From: Simiduia aestuariiviva
GTDB lineage: Bacteria; Pseudomonadota; Gammaproteobacteria; Pseudomonadales; Cellvibrionaceae
Direction of reading: 5' to 3'
DNA length: 64,000 bases
NCBI RefSeq assembly: GCF_014192475.1
Contig: NZ_JACHXZ010000003.1
Coordinates: 62,001-126,000, forward strand
This document shows, one piece after another, positions 55,258-64,000 of the stretch. Made by a program: the position numbers and the translations under genes. Position 1 is the stretch's first letter, and each line of letters begins with the position of its first letter. The notes under the pieces were generated by a model. It was not told where the DNA came from. It ran no database searches and saw only the letters and a program-made list of their open reading frames with translations.

Positions 55258-55856
55258 TGACCTATCCACTTCTGCGCGCGCAGCGCGTTATTTGCGCAGC
55301 GTTACTACTCGCAACGCTCTATTGTCTGGGCGCGGCCAGTTGGATTCACGTTAAAGCGGAACTCGCACAATGGCTAATTCAACACGCATGGCAGCAGGCA
55401 CTAAAGGGGTCGCAGAGTTTGCACATTAAGCCTTGGCCCTGGGCCGATACGGAGCCCGTTGCGCAACTCACCTTGGCGAACGGTGAGCAGTGGGTCGTCT
55501 TGCGCGGCGCGCAGGGCAACAGCTTGGCCTTTGGCCCAGGTCTGGTCGAGGGCAGCGCATTGCCCGGTGAGGGATTTTCAGTGGTGGGCGGCCATCGTGA
55601 CACGCACTTTGCCTCACTGGCCAATACGATGGCGGGCGACCGGATTTTCGTACACACCCGCAACGGCACTGCGATCGAATATGAAGTGCAATTTGCAGGA
55701 GTTGTGGATATTCGCCAGCAACCGCTGCAGTTAGAAAATACTCACCGACTGTTACTGGTTACCTGCTTTCCCTTTGACGGAGTGCAAAGCGATGCGCATA
55801 AACGCTGGTTGGTTAGGGCTGCGCCCATTAAGTCGGATTCGGAATTTGAGACTTAA
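55254..55856 (+). CDS. Class GN sortase
   Basis: 200 aa, starting at ATGATG that overlaps the target stop by four bases, so the two are translationally coupled. One N-terminal membrane helix (about 8-30). Catalytic His114 (VVGGHRDTHF), Cys171 (LLVTCFPF) and Arg183 (HKRWLVRA). Gram-negative sortase of the dedicated system, expected to cleave the target within or next to YPRTA and join or release it; the acceptor is unknown. No other sorting tail was noticed in the window, fitting a one-enzyme one-substrate system. Confidence 0.94.
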   Translation: MMTYPLLRAQRVICAALLLATLYCLGAASWIHVKAELAQWLIQHAWQQALKGSQSLHIKPWPWADTEPVAQLTLANGEQWVVLRGAQGNSLAFGPGLVEGSALPGEGFSVVGGHRDTHFASLANTMAGDRIFVHTRNGTAIEYEVQFAGVVDIRQQPLQLENTHRLLLVTCFPFDGVQSDAHKRWLVRAAPIKSDSEFET

Positions 55857-55874
55857 TCTGAGACTTTATCTTAT

Positions 55875-55946
55875 TCTGAGCCTGAGCCTGAGTCTGAGTC
55901 TGAGTCTGAGTCTGAGTCTGAGTCTGAGCCTGAGTCTGATCCTGAA
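55875..55946 (+). repeat. Hexanucleotide simple repeat, ten perfect units
   Basis: Ten uninterrupted units of YCTGAG (TCTGAG or CCTGAG) at 55875-55934, then two decayed ones (TCTGAT, CCTGAA). It starts 18 bp after the sortase stop. As a six-base unit, slippage would not shift a frame. The Leu-Ser repeat frame over it is not a gene. Confidence 0.95.
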
Positions 55947-55964
55947 AAAAGCCGGCACACCGGC
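55945..55964 (-). terminator. Terminator of the PAS-GGDEF gene
   Basis: On the minus strand GCCGG / CCGGC with a four-base loop is followed by six T, 37 nt after the stop of the gene at 56002. Confidence 0.75.
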
Positions 55965-56001
55965 GCTCTGGGCTGGGGAGTGGATTGATTGGAAGCAGTA
56001 T

Positions 56002-56961
56002 TTACTTGGGCGGTTCAGGCGTTGGGGCAATGCACGTTTGGTTGCGGCCGCCGTGCTTACACTGGTACAGCGCCTGATCTGCCGCTTCTAGCCATCCCGT
56101 TTCTGAACCAAAATGGGGCGATATTTCAGCCACACCTAAACTGATGGTGAATTTAATTGTGTGCTCTTCATGCACCACCTCCTGCGCCTCTATGATTTTG
56201 CGCAAGCGTTCAGCAAATACACGGCCGCCTTCAGCATCTGTGTGCGGCAATATGACCGTAAATTCTTCGCCGCCATAGCGGCCAACACAATCGCTATCGC
56301 GAGCGCAATCTTGCACCAACTCAGCCACCAGTTTTATCACTTCATCGCCGGCCTGGTGGCCATAGGTATCATTGACCTTTTTGAAGTGATCTATGTCAAA
56401 AATGACCAAACTGTACAGGCGGTTGTAGCGCTTATGTAACGCCCACGAAGACTCCAATTGTTCTTGCCAGTAACCGCGATTGAATAAACCGGTGAGGCGA
56501 TCCGTGCGACTTAAGATAGCCAACTCTTTATTGGCCGATTCCAACGCCAACTTGTTGGATGCAATATCGGTTACATCGTACAGTGTCATCGACACCAGAT
56601 CGGTCTCGCCGCTAGCACTGCGAATTGCGCGCAGCACAACGTTTTGATACATGTAATGTGACTTGGCCGTAATGGGGCGATAGGCGGCAAAACCCATCAA
56701 ATGAGGCACTTGCTCCCAAGTGATGAAAACTTCGTTTTCCAGCAGTAGAACGGTATCGAGCTCGCGCTGAAACCAATCCTTTTTCAGTTCTGGGTAGACA
56801 TCAAACAAACACTGTTCACGCATTTCAGTGGAACTTAAGCCGGAATGGTTTTCCATGAAATGATTCCACACGGCAATCTTGCCCTGGCGATCAAAGACCA
56901 CCAAACCCAAATCGATGTGGGTAACCATATCCATCAGCCAATGAATTTCACGCATTTCCAT
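56002..56961 (-). CDS. PAS-GGDEF diguanylate cyclase
   Basis: 319 aa, soluble. PAS-like domain about 10-135 (LGLVVFDRQGKIAVWNHFMEN), coiled linker, GGDEF about 150-312 with TDRLTGLFNRGYW, DIDHFKKVNDTYGHQAGD and active-site YGGEEF. The inhibitory RxxD (RDSD) sits five residues before it, so it is complete and probably feedback-controlled. The ATG overlaps the stop of the preceding REC-CheC gene by one base (TAATG), coupling the two. Confidence 0.94.
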   Translation of the reverse strand: MEMREIHWLMDMVTHIDLGLVVFDRQGKIAVWNHFMENHSGLSSTEMREQCLFDVYPELKKDWFQRELDTVLLLENEVFITWEQVPHLMGFAAYRPITAKSHYMYQNVVLRAIRSASGETDLVSMTLYDVTDIASNKLALESANKELAILSRTDRLTGLFNRGYWQEQLESSWALHKRYNRLYSLVIFDIDHFKKVNDTYGHQAGDEVIKLVAELVQDCARDSDCVGRYGGEEFTVILPHTDAEGGRVFAERLRKIIEAQEVVHEEHTIKFTISLGVAEISPHFGSETGWLEAADQALYQCKHGGRNQTCIAPTPEPPK

Positions 56962-57995
56962 TAGCTTTGGCCCTCATCCAATAACAGGCTAACGCGATCC
57001 AGCATTTTATCTCCACTGGCCTTGGGCAATAGAATCATCAAGTCGCAACCAAATTCTAATTCTGAAAATTCGTAGGGAATTTCAATTAACAAGACGTCAT
57101 CGAGCGCGGAGTTATAGACAAACTCCGTGCCCATAACATTCTGGCCCAGCAATATTGGTTGGCTTTTACTGAAGGTCAAATCCACCTCGTGACCGAAGCG
57201 CGATAAAAAGGCTCCAATGAGCACCGACGCGGCGTCCAGAATGGGGGCGCTATTCGTCTCGTTTTCAGATTTAAGGCCGGCCATCAATTTGCGTACGCCA
57301 GTCACGCCATCGCGATCTGCATAGAGTATGGCCTCTCCCGCGAGACCTCGGGATACAAACCCCTGCGACACCACAGTTTGACCACCTAATTGAAACACGC
57401 CCATGGCCATTTCCAGCTCCGCAGGCGTCAACCAAGCCACATTCGGAATCGGTAACTGGATAAACGTTTTTAGCAAAATGGCGAGTTTGGCAGCGGCGTC
57501 ACCCATGGCGATGTTGGACACTTCGCGCAGGCTATCAAGGGGGCTGGTTTCGGTATCGGGGGTGGTTATGATCGGTGGTGGCGCTGGCGCGGCTGGCGCA
57601 CTGGCATCGCCAGACGCTTCGGCCGGCGGGGCATCGCCAATAAATCCGTAGTCGCGTAGCGTCTTGTGCAGTTTTTCTGTGTCTATGGGCTTTTGAATGA
57701 AGTCCAAGGCACCCAATGCCATGACCTTCTCGCGGGCTTGGGGCTGAATATCCCCAGAAATAACCACGACACCGCATTCGATTTGCTGCTCTCGGATGGC
57801 CGCGAGCGTCTCGAATCCGTCCATCACGGGCATGGTTAGATCCAACAGGAGTAAATCGATCGTCTTTTGCTTGAAAACATCCATGGCCATTGCGCCATGT
57901 TCAGCAAAAGTGATTTCTTCTGCAAAACCTGCAGGTAGCGACCTAGCCGCCTGCTTGCGCGCCATGCCGGAATCATCACAGATAAGAATGCGCAC
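56961..57995 (-). CDS. Receiver / CheC-CheX-like phosphatase fusion
   Basis: About 344 aa from a GTG at 57995 (in-frame TTG at 58031 possible). Receiver domain 1-120 with Asp7-Asp8, phosphoacceptor Asp52 (LLLLDLTMPVMDG), Ser (VVISGDI) and Lys (FIQKPID). An Ala/Pro linker leads to a CheC-like domain (about 165-340). One phosphatase helix is intact, SLREVSN (S-x2-E-x2-N), while the second is degenerate (LDAASVL). CheC-type domains dephosphorylate CheY-like receivers, so this protein may switch itself or another regulator off. Coupled to the diguanylate cyclase downstream. Confidence 0.88.
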   Translation of the reverse strand: MRILICDDSGMARKQAARSLPAGFAEEITFAEHGAMAMDVFKQKTIDLLLLDLTMPVMDGFETLAAIREQQIECGVVVISGDIQPQAREKVMALGALDFIQKPIDTEKLHKTLRDYGFIGDAPPAEASGDASAPAAPAPPPIITTPDTETSPLDSLREVSNIAMGDAAAKLAILLKTFIQLPIPNVAWLTPAELEMAMGVFQLGGQTVVSQGFVSRGLAGEAILYADRDGVTGVRKLMAGLKSENETNSAPILDAASVLIGAFLSRFGHEVDLTFSKSQPILLGQNVMGTEFVYNSALDDVLLIEIPYEFSELEFGCDLMILLPKASGDKMLDRVSLLLDEGQS

Positions 57996-58087
57996 AGTAA
58001 GCCAAAGTTCCCAATTGATTATGCTTGTCAATCAGTATGGCAAAGAATTGGGGAATTGCTCGAAATGTAGAGCAATTCCTTACACGC

Positions 58088-59902
58088 TTATCCGGCTGTT
58101 AACGGCTGGGTGGCCATGGTCAGCCAGTGCAGGTCATCGCCCGACAATTGAGGTGCCATGGCATCGAATACCCGGCGGTGATAGCGGTTCACCCAATCAA
58201 TCTCGGCGGCCGTCATCAATTGGGTATCCATAAGCCGTGTGTCCATGGGCACTAGCGTCAGGGCTTCGAATTCATAGATCTCGCGCTCAGCGCCCACGAG
58301 CGAGTCACATCGGCGCACGGCCACGAGGTTTTCCAACCGTATGCCAAAGGCGTGATCGCGGTAGTAACCTGGCTCATTGGAGCACACCATCCCCGGTAAC
58401 AAGGGCACGGCATTAGGCGCCTTGGAGATCCGTTGAGGCCCTTCGTGCACACTTAAGTAGTGCCCCACCCCGTGGCCGGTGCCGTGGTCAAAATCAAAGC
58501 CTTCGGCCCACAAAAATTGGCGCGCCAATACATCTAGCTGGTGACCGCTGGTGCCCTTGGGAAAACGGGCACAGTCGAGTGCGATATGGCCCTTGAGCAC
58601 CAAGGTCACCATGCGGCGCATCTCGTCGGTGACGTTGCCAATGGCGACGGTGCGGGTGATGTCTGTGGTGCCATCGGCATACTGCGCACCCGAGTCCACT
58701 AAATAAATACTGTTATTGGGCAGCATGGCGGGCGTGCCGTTCATGTGGTTGTAATGACACATGGCCGCGTTGCCGCCGGCGGCGGAAATAGTGTCAAAGC
58801 TCAGGTCTAAAAACTCGGGCAGCGCCTGGCGAAAACTGAGCAATTTATCAGCTAATTCGCCTTCGTCGTAAAAGCGGCCGTCAGCCACTTCGCGATCGAG
58901 CCAGGCCAAAAACCGGCAGACCGCGGCGCCGTCGCGCAGGTGCGCCTGCCGGATGCCCGCCAGTTCCGCATCATTTTTAGCCGCTTTGGGCAGTGCCACC
59001 GGATCGGCACCCGCGATGAGCTCAGCACCGGCCTGCACGGCCTGCTGCTGGCACCAAGCATTGGATTCCGCGGGGTCTGCCAGCAGCCGCTGGCCCTTTA
59101 ACGTGGCGAGCACGGTGGCAAGATCAGCTTCTGGACGAAAACTGACGCCTTCGCCCACGTGCTCAGCGAGGGCCTCAATGCATTTGTCTGTATCGGTAAA
59201 AAAGATCATCTGGCCGTCGGTCTGTAACAGCGCTGTACCCAACACCACCGGCAAACAGGGAATGTCGTCACCGCGAATATTGAGTAGCCAGGCAATGGAA
59301 TCACAGGCGCTTATCAACGCCACATCCGCCCCGGCTTTAGCCACTAATTGCCCCACTCGCTGGCGCTTTTGCACGCTGTTAGCACCGGCTGCCGCATGAG
59401 AATAGAGCCGGATGGGGGCCTTGCCCGGCGCCGGCCGATCGGCCCAACTGGCGTCCACAGGGTTGCTGTCCATGGCTGATAGCGCTAATTTGCAGGGGCT
59501 CAGCGCACGCGCAGTGCGCTCCGCCCAGGCCAAGGTGTGCAGGCGCGGGTCGTAACCCACCTTTGCACCAGCGGGTAGTCGCTCCGCTAACCAGTCGGCC
59601 AAATTATCGTCGCTCATGCTGTGATAGCTGTAGCACTCGGCGGGCGCCTGATTGCGCACTTGAATGGTGTAGCGGCCATCGACAAAGATGCCCGCGCTGT
59701 CCGCCAACACCACCACAAAGCCCGCAGAGCCGGTATAACCCGACAACCACAGCAGTCGCTCGTTGCAAGCCGGCACATACTCGCCCAGATATTCATCGGC
59801 GCGAGGTTGAATGTAGGCCTGCACGCCGGCATTGGCCATCTGACCGCGCACGGCCTCTAGACGGGCGTGAATGTCGGTCGGCGTAGGTGCTGAATGGGGC
59901 AT
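58088..59902 (-). CDS. M24-family Xaa-Pro aminopeptidase (long form)
   Basis: 604 aa cytosolic enzyme releasing the N-terminal residue before proline. Two N-terminal creatinase-like domains (about 10-310) and a C-terminal pita-bread catalytic domain. Metal and catalytic residues appear in YLVDSGAQYADGTTD, DITRTV, HGTGHGVGHYLSVHEGP, SNEPGYY and YEFEAL. The length and layout match the eukaryotic-type APP1/XPNPEP1 branch rather than the shorter PepP of E. coli (441 aa). Monocistronic, divergent from argS. Confidence 0.94.
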   Translation of the reverse strand: MPHSAPTPTDIHARLEAVRGQMANAGVQAYIQPRADEYLGEYVPACNERLLWLSGYTGSAGFVVVLADSAGIFVDGRYTIQVRNQAPAECYSYHSMSDDNLADWLAERLPAGAKVGYDPRLHTLAWAERTARALSPCKLALSAMDSNPVDASWADRPAPGKAPIRLYSHAAAGANSVQKRQRVGQLVAKAGADVALISACDSIAWLLNIRGDDIPCLPVVLGTALLQTDGQMIFFTDTDKCIEALAEHVGEGVSFRPEADLATVLATLKGQRLLADPAESNAWCQQQAVQAGAELIAGADPVALPKAAKNDAELAGIRQAHLRDGAAVCRFLAWLDREVADGRFYDEGELADKLLSFRQALPEFLDLSFDTISAAGGNAAMCHYNHMNGTPAMLPNNSIYLVDSGAQYADGTTDITRTVAIGNVTDEMRRMVTLVLKGHIALDCARFPKGTSGHQLDVLARQFLWAEGFDFDHGTGHGVGHYLSVHEGPQRISKAPNAVPLLPGMVCSNEPGYYRDHAFGIRLENLVAVRRCDSLVGAEREIYEFEALTLVPMDTRLMDTQLMTAAEIDWVNRYHRRVFDAMAPQLSGDDLHWLTMATQPLTAG

Positions 59903-60065
59903 GTGAGACTCCTAATTACCCAAAATAAGATGGCAGTGTAACGAACCGCGACGGGCTTTACACAACCCTCACCCCGATTGCGCCTTGCATATGGCTCTAG
60001 GGCCGTTAAAATTCGCTTCCTTTTTCCAGTCATCTCAGCGCGGGCGCAGGCCTGCAACGGACCCT

Positions 60066-61799
60066 ATGAATATCCGCGAATTACTTACCCAGAAAGCGCA
60101 ATCGGCCATGACCGCCGTCGGCATCCCAGAGGGCGTCAATCCCAACGTGGCGCCGGCCAAGAAAGCCGGCTTTGGCGACTACCAAATCAATGGCGCCATG
60201 GCCGCCGCTAAACAGATGAAAACCAACCCGCGCGCGCTGGCTGAGCAAATCGTGGGTGCCTTAGCGCTCGATGACATTGCTGAGAAACTGGAAGTGGCTG
60301 GCCCTGGTTTTATCAACATTCATCTAAAGCCCGAGTGGTTAGCGGCGCAAGTGGACGCGGTCTTGAAGGACGCGCGCCTAGCGCTCGCGCCAGTGACCAA
60401 ACCCGATACCGTGGTGGTGGACTACTCCTCCCCCAACCTCGCCAAGGAAATGCACGTCGGCCACATTCGCTCCACCATTATCGGTGACGCTTTAGCGCGC
60501 CTACTGGAGTTTCAAGGCCACACCGTGCTGCGCCAGAACCACGTGGGCGACTGGGGCACCCAGTTCGGCATGCTAATTGCGGAACTTGAAGAACAGTTGG
60601 CCACCCAAGACAGTGCCGGCTTTGCCTTAAAAGACTTAGAGCAGTTCTACCAGCAAGCCAAAAAACACTTCGACGACGACGAGGCCTTTGCCCACAAGGC
60701 GCGCGATTACGTGGTCAAACTGCAAGGTGGCGATGCCCACATTTTGGGTCTGTGGGAGAAGTTCAAAGACATCTCGCTGCAACACGGTGAAGACAACTAT
60801 CGCACGTTAAACGTAACCCTGAACCGCTCACACGTCATGGGCGAGAGCAGCTACAACGACGATCTGCCAGTGCTGGTAAAGGATTTATTGGCGCGCGGCA
60901 TCGCCGTTGAAGATCAGGGCGCCGTGGTAGCCTTCTTAGATGAAATGAAAGACAAAGAGGGCAACCCCTCGGTGGTCATTATTCAAAAACAAGGTGGCGG
61001 CTACCTCTATGCCACCACCGATTTGGCCGCCATGCGCTATCGCGTCAATCACCTGGGCGCCAATCGCATTATGTACTTCATTGATGCACGACAGTCACTG
61101 CACATGCAGCAAGTGTTCACGCTCTCGCGCAAAGCCGGTTACGTCAGCGATCAGGTGAGCTTGGAGCACCACGCCTTCGGCACCATGATGGGAACCGACG
61201 GCAAGCCCTTTAAAACACGCTCTGGTGGCACAGTAAAGTTGGCCGAGCTGTTGGACGAAGCCATTGAGCGGGCCACCGCTGTGGTATCTGAAAAAAATCC
61301 AGAGCTGTCGCAGGCCGAAGCGAAAGAGATTGGGCGCAAAGTGGGCATTGGCGCGGTGAAATACTCCGACCTGTCAAAAACGCGCACCAACGATTACATT
61401 TTTAATTGGGACGCCATGCTAGCCTTCGAAGGCAACACCGGCCCCTACCTGCAGTACGCCTACACCCGCATTCAAAGTATCTTCCGCAAGGCCGGCGAAC
61501 TGCCCGCGGATGCGCCCATCGTACTGGCAGCGGACCAAGAAAAAGCGCTGGCGCTGCGCCTGCTGCAATTCGGAGAGGCCTTAAACCAAGTGGCCGCCGA
61601 AGCCCTACCGCACGTGCTGTGTACCTATCTATACGAGTTGGCCAGCCAGTTTATGAGTTTCTACGAAGCCTGCCCAATTCTAAAAGACGGCATTGACGCG
61701 CCCATGCGCGCCAGTCGCTTGCAGCTGAGTCAGACCACTGCGCGCACCTTGGCGCAAGGTTTGGAGTTATTGGGTATAGAAGTTAGCGACAAGATGTAA
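60066..61799 (+). CDS. argS: Arginyl-tRNA synthetase
   Basis: 577 aa from the ATG at 60066 (in-frame opening from 59985 has no ribosome site). Class I synthetase: HIGH-like HVGH in [16 protein letters not shown], tRNA D-loop-recognising N-terminal domain, [17 protein letters not shown] in place of a canonical KMSKS as in other ArgS, and the C-terminal anticodon domain ending [23 protein letters not shown]. Convergent with the next gene, with a small hairpin between them. Confidence 0.97.
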   Translation: MNIRELLTQKAQSAMTAVGIPEGVNPNVAPAKKAGFGDYQINGAMAAAKQMKTNPRALAEQIVGALALDDIAEKLEVAGPGFINIHLKPEWLAAQVDAVLKDARLALAPVTKPDTVVVDYSSPNLAKEMHVGHIRSTIIGDALARLLEFQGHTVLRQNHVGDWGTQFGMLIAELEEQLATQDSAGFALKDLEQFYQQAKKHFDDDEAFAHKARDYVVKLQGGDAHILGLWEKFKDISLQHGEDNYRTLNVTLNRSHVMGESSYNDDLPVLVKDLLARGIAVEDQGAVVAFLDEMKDKEGNPSVVIIQKQGGGYLYATTDLAAMRYRVNHLGANRIMYFIDARQSLHMQQVFTLSRKAGYVSDQVSLEHHAFGTMMGTDGKPFKTRSGGTVKLAELLDEAIERATAVVSEKNPELSQAEAKEIGRKVGIGAVKYSDLSKTRTNDYIFNWDAMLAFEGNTGPYLQYAYTRIQSIFRKAGELPADAPIVLAADQEKALALRLLQFGEALNQVAAEALPHVLCTYLYELASQFMSFYEACPILKDGIDAPMRASRLQLSQTTARTLAQGLELLGIEVSDKM

Positions 61800-61802
61800 C
61801 GC

Positions 61803-61819
61803 GAGCGCGTTGCGCGCTC
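61803..61819. terminator. Short hairpin between convergent genes
   Basis: GAGCGCG (61803-61809) / CGCGCTC (61813-61819) with a TTG loop, overlapping the stop codon of the minus-strand gene and just after argS. It lacks a T run on either side, so termination is not certain. Confidence 0.4.
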
Positions 61820-64000
61820 AATTGTCCGTCGAAAAATCTGGCGGCAAATCGCCCTCCTCCACATCGGCCTCCCAAGGGGCCGATGCATACCACTCAGGTA
61901 CCGCCGATGGCGGCATAGGCCGACCTAAAAAATAGCCCTGCGCCTGATTGCAGCCCATATCAATTAAACAATCTAATGTCGGTTGATCCTCTACGCCCTC
62001 TGCCACCACATGCAAACCTAAGTTGTGGCCAAGATTCACCGTGGAGCGCACGATCACTTCATCTTGCTTATCTTCGAGTAGCAATCGTACAAAGGAATAA
62101 TCAATTTTAAGCGCTTGAACTGGCAATCGCTTAAGGTAAGCCAGCGAGGAGTAGCCAGTACCGAAGTCATCAATGGACAATTTAATGCCGAGATCACTGA
62201 TTTGCTGCAAAAGTAGAAGCGCTCGCTCAGGATCTTCCATGATGGCGCTTTCCGTAATTTCCAACTCCAGGGCCGACGCAGGCAAATCATTTTTGGTCAA
62301 TAAATCTGCCAGCTTTTTGGGCAGACGCTCATCCATTAAATTGCGCGTCGATAGATTCACTGCCACCGACACGTAGAAACGCTGCTGGTGCCACTGCCGG
62401 CACTGGCGAATGCTCGCCTCCAAGACCCATTCAGTGAGCGGGTGAATAATATCCGTGGCCTCGGCCATAGGAATAAAATCACCGGGCGGCACAAAGCCAA
62501 GGGTTGGGTGATTCCAGCGCAGCAACGCTTCAAAACCGTGCAAGCGCCCAGTGTGCAACTCCACTTTCGGCTGGAAATGCATCATCAATTCATCTTCGCG
62601 AATAGCGCGCCGCAAGTCGCTCATGAGCGAAAAACGCTTGGGGGAATGCGGATCTATTTCTGGGCTGTAGATGGCAACGCCCGAGTATTGTGACTTAGCA
62701 TTGCTCATCGCCACATCGGCAAAGCGCATTAATGCACTGATATCTTTGGCTTGCTGGGGCCGCAAAGAAATGCCAATCGCGGCGCCAATTTCGCTAGTAA
62801 ACCCCTTCAAATCGTAGGGTTCACGAATCACTTCCATCAACCGATGCGCTACGACCACGGCCTGCTGTTCATTGCGAATTTGCGGCAAAAACACCGCAAA
62901 CTCATCCCCGCCCAAACGCGCCACAAAGGACTCCACGTCGCGCAGCTCTTCTTGCAGCCGCGGGCCTATCTGTTTTAATAATCTATCGCCAACCTGGTGC
63001 CCAAGGGTATCGTTTAGATCTTTAAAGCGATTCAAATCAATCAACAGCAGTGCCATCTTCTGGCTTTCCGGACATTCGCTAAAGTGTTCGCGCAATGTTC
63101 TGTAGAGAAAATTTCGGTTGGGCAATCCCGTGAGTGCATCGTGTTGCGCTTGATACTCCATTTCGGCCAAATAGCGGCGCTTCTCAGTGACGTCGCGAGT
63201 GATTCCCCAAACATGTTTTAAGGCATGTCCCTCCAAAATCCCCAAGGTCGAGACCGTTAGCTCAATACGCTCACCGTTGGCCCGCTCGCGAAAGGTGTTA
63301 ATGTCGCGCAGTCGGTAGCCGGATTCCACAAACTGACACATCGCACTGCGATGGGTTTCAATACCGTGATCAAACATGGGCACCCCGAGCAGTGCATCGG
63401 CACTTTCACAATCGCGAAGTTCGGCCATCACCTGATTGCACTCGGTAAACACCGCCCGTTCACCCAACTGTTTTACCTGCTCTTCAACCGGCAGGCGCGT
63501 ATCGATGGGGGGTTCAATACGGCAGCACCAAATGCCATCCATACTGTTAGCAATGAAGGCTCGGTAGCGGTGCTCACTGTCTTGCAATTCTTGCTCAATG
63601 ACTTTTTCTTTGGTGATGTCGCGCATCACTAGTAGCACGCCATTAACGATTCCGTCGGTATCAGTGGTAGGCGCTTTATCAAGGGAGAACCAATACTGTC
63701 GATCGCCAAAATGCAGTGCTTCTGTCACCCCGACTTCTGCAATGTTTGTGCGCACCACCTGCATCACTTCACGCTGCAATTGCGCCATTTGATGGCAGTC
63801 TCGAAACACTTCAACCAGTGTTTTACCGATCAGATGAGTACCTTTAAAAAAGGCACTGGCCGCAGTATTTGCGTGTTTAACGCGCCCCCATTGATCTAAA
63901 TAAAGAATAATGTCTTGAACATTGTCCAACAGTAACTGCAATTCTTGGCGTTGATTAGCGATGACAAGCCGCTGCTCGTGCAAATGGGTAATTTCGGTAA
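61818..64000 (-). CDS. PAS-PAS-GGDEF-EAL c-di-GMP protein (5' end outside window)
   Basis: At least 726 residues; the frame is open to the window edge with no stop, so the N-terminus is missing (a TTG at 63983 is not a convincing start). Two PAS-type domains (LLLDNVQDIILYLDQWGRV and AFIANSMDGIWCCRIEP), a GGDEF domain (YQAQHDALTGLPNRNFLYR, RLGGDEFAVFL) and an EAL domain (FEALLRWNHP, ELEITESAIMEDP, DDFGTGYSSLAYL, VVAEGVED, QGYFLGRP). EAL residues look intact. The RxxD inhibitory site at -5 is absent (DVES). It could make or break c-di-GMP; direction is not predictable from sequence. Confidence 0.92.
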   Translation of the reverse strand, partial: TEITHLHEQRLVIANQRQELQLLLDNVQDIILYLDQWGRVKHANTAASAFFKGTHLIGKTLVEVFRDCHQMAQLQREVMQVVRTNIAEVGVTEALHFGDRQYWFSLDKAPTTDTDGIVNGVLLVMRDITKEKVIEQELQDSEHRYRAFIANSMDGIWCCRIEPPIDTRLPVEEQVKQLGERAVFTECNQVMAELRDCESADALLGVPMFDHGIETHRSAMCQFVESGYRLRDINTFRERANGERIELTVSTLGILEGHALKHVWGITRDVTEKRRYLAEMEYQAQHDALTGLPNRNFLYRTLREHFSECPESQKMALLLIDLNRFKDLNDTLGHQVGDRLLKQIGPRLQEELRDVESFVARLGGDEFAVFLPQIRNEQQAVVVAHRLMEVIREPYDLKGFTSEIGAAIGISLRPQQAKDISALMRFADVAMSNAKSQYSGVAIYSPEIDPHSPKRFSLMSDLRRAIREDELMMHFQPKVELHTGRLHGFEALLRWNHPTLGFVPPGDFIPMAEATDIIHPLTEWVLEASIRQCRQWHQQRFYVSVAVNLSTRNLMDERLPKKLADLLTKNDLPASALELEITESAIMEDPERALLLLQQISDLGIKLSIDDFGTGYSSLAYLKRLPVQALKIDYSFVRLLLEDKQDEVIVRSTVNLGHNLGLHVVAEGVEDQPTLDCLIDMGCNQAQGYFLGRPMPPSAVPEWYASAPWEADVEEGDLPPDFSTDN

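Noticed and set aside
55774-56091. Frame encoding a Leu-Ser repeat protein after the sortase
   Set aside because: It is the hexanucleotide repeat read in a frame that starts inside the sortase gene and ends in the opposite-strand GGDEF gene.

Overview
The window looks like a chromosomal segment of a marine gammaproteobacterium. Gene order ruvC-ruvA-ruvB-ybgC-tolQRAB-pal-cpoB-queE-queC-tRNA-Lys, the bamC/dapA pair and the proteobacterial dedicated sortase locus all point that way. A Cellvibrionales-type relative (Simiduia or Saccharophagus-like) is a reasonable guess, but this is inference from gene content only. No insertion sequence, phage, integron or CRISPR array was seen.

Layout. 1-5974: end of an M48 protease, an AlkK-like acyl-CoA ligase, a secreted S8 protease and a stand-alone arsenite methyltransferase. 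6060-7945: greB, then a two-gene BLUF plus EAL blue-light/c-di-GMP module. 8049-18903: acyl-CoA and C4 metabolism (gabD, malonyl-CoA synthetase, ketoacid CoA-transferase scoAB, a BktB-like thiolase) with two LysR regulators, a VOC protein, a pseudouridine synthase and a 106-bp tandem repeat. 19082-36048: core genes (bamC, dapA, nadA, two tRNA-Lys, queC/queE, tol-pal, ruvCAB, yebC, aspS). 36224-47075: an HPt/HD-GYP protein, an HU protein with a histone-H1-like tail, periplasmic peptidases (DUF885, amidase, M1), SRP RNA, a diguanylate cyclase and an MBOAT-like membrane protein. 47707-48950: a secreted M43 protease and a palindromic repeat pair. 49137-55856: the sortase locus. 56002-64000: two c-di-GMP signalling units, an Xaa-Pro aminopeptidase and argS.

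The most notable system is the dedicated sortase locus: an OmpA-like protein (pdsO), a sensor kinase (pdsS) and response regulator (pdsR) on the minus strand, divergent from a VIT/vWA target protein with a C-terminal YPRTA-membrane-basic sorting tail and its class GN sortase. Reading the two promoter regions by eye revealed a shared box: two tandem 10-bp copies of a GCCACAATTG-like sequence upstream of the target-sortase pair, and a 17/20 matching copy in the same orientation relative to the gene upstream of pdsO. This is a candidate PdsR operator that would tie the whole locus into one regulon.

Other recurrent themes are a high density of c-di-GMP genes (EAL, HD-GYP, three GGDEF proteins), a REC-CheC protein overlapping a diguanylate cyclase gene, several exported peptidases, and many strong intergenic hairpins and short tandem repeats, catalogued individually.
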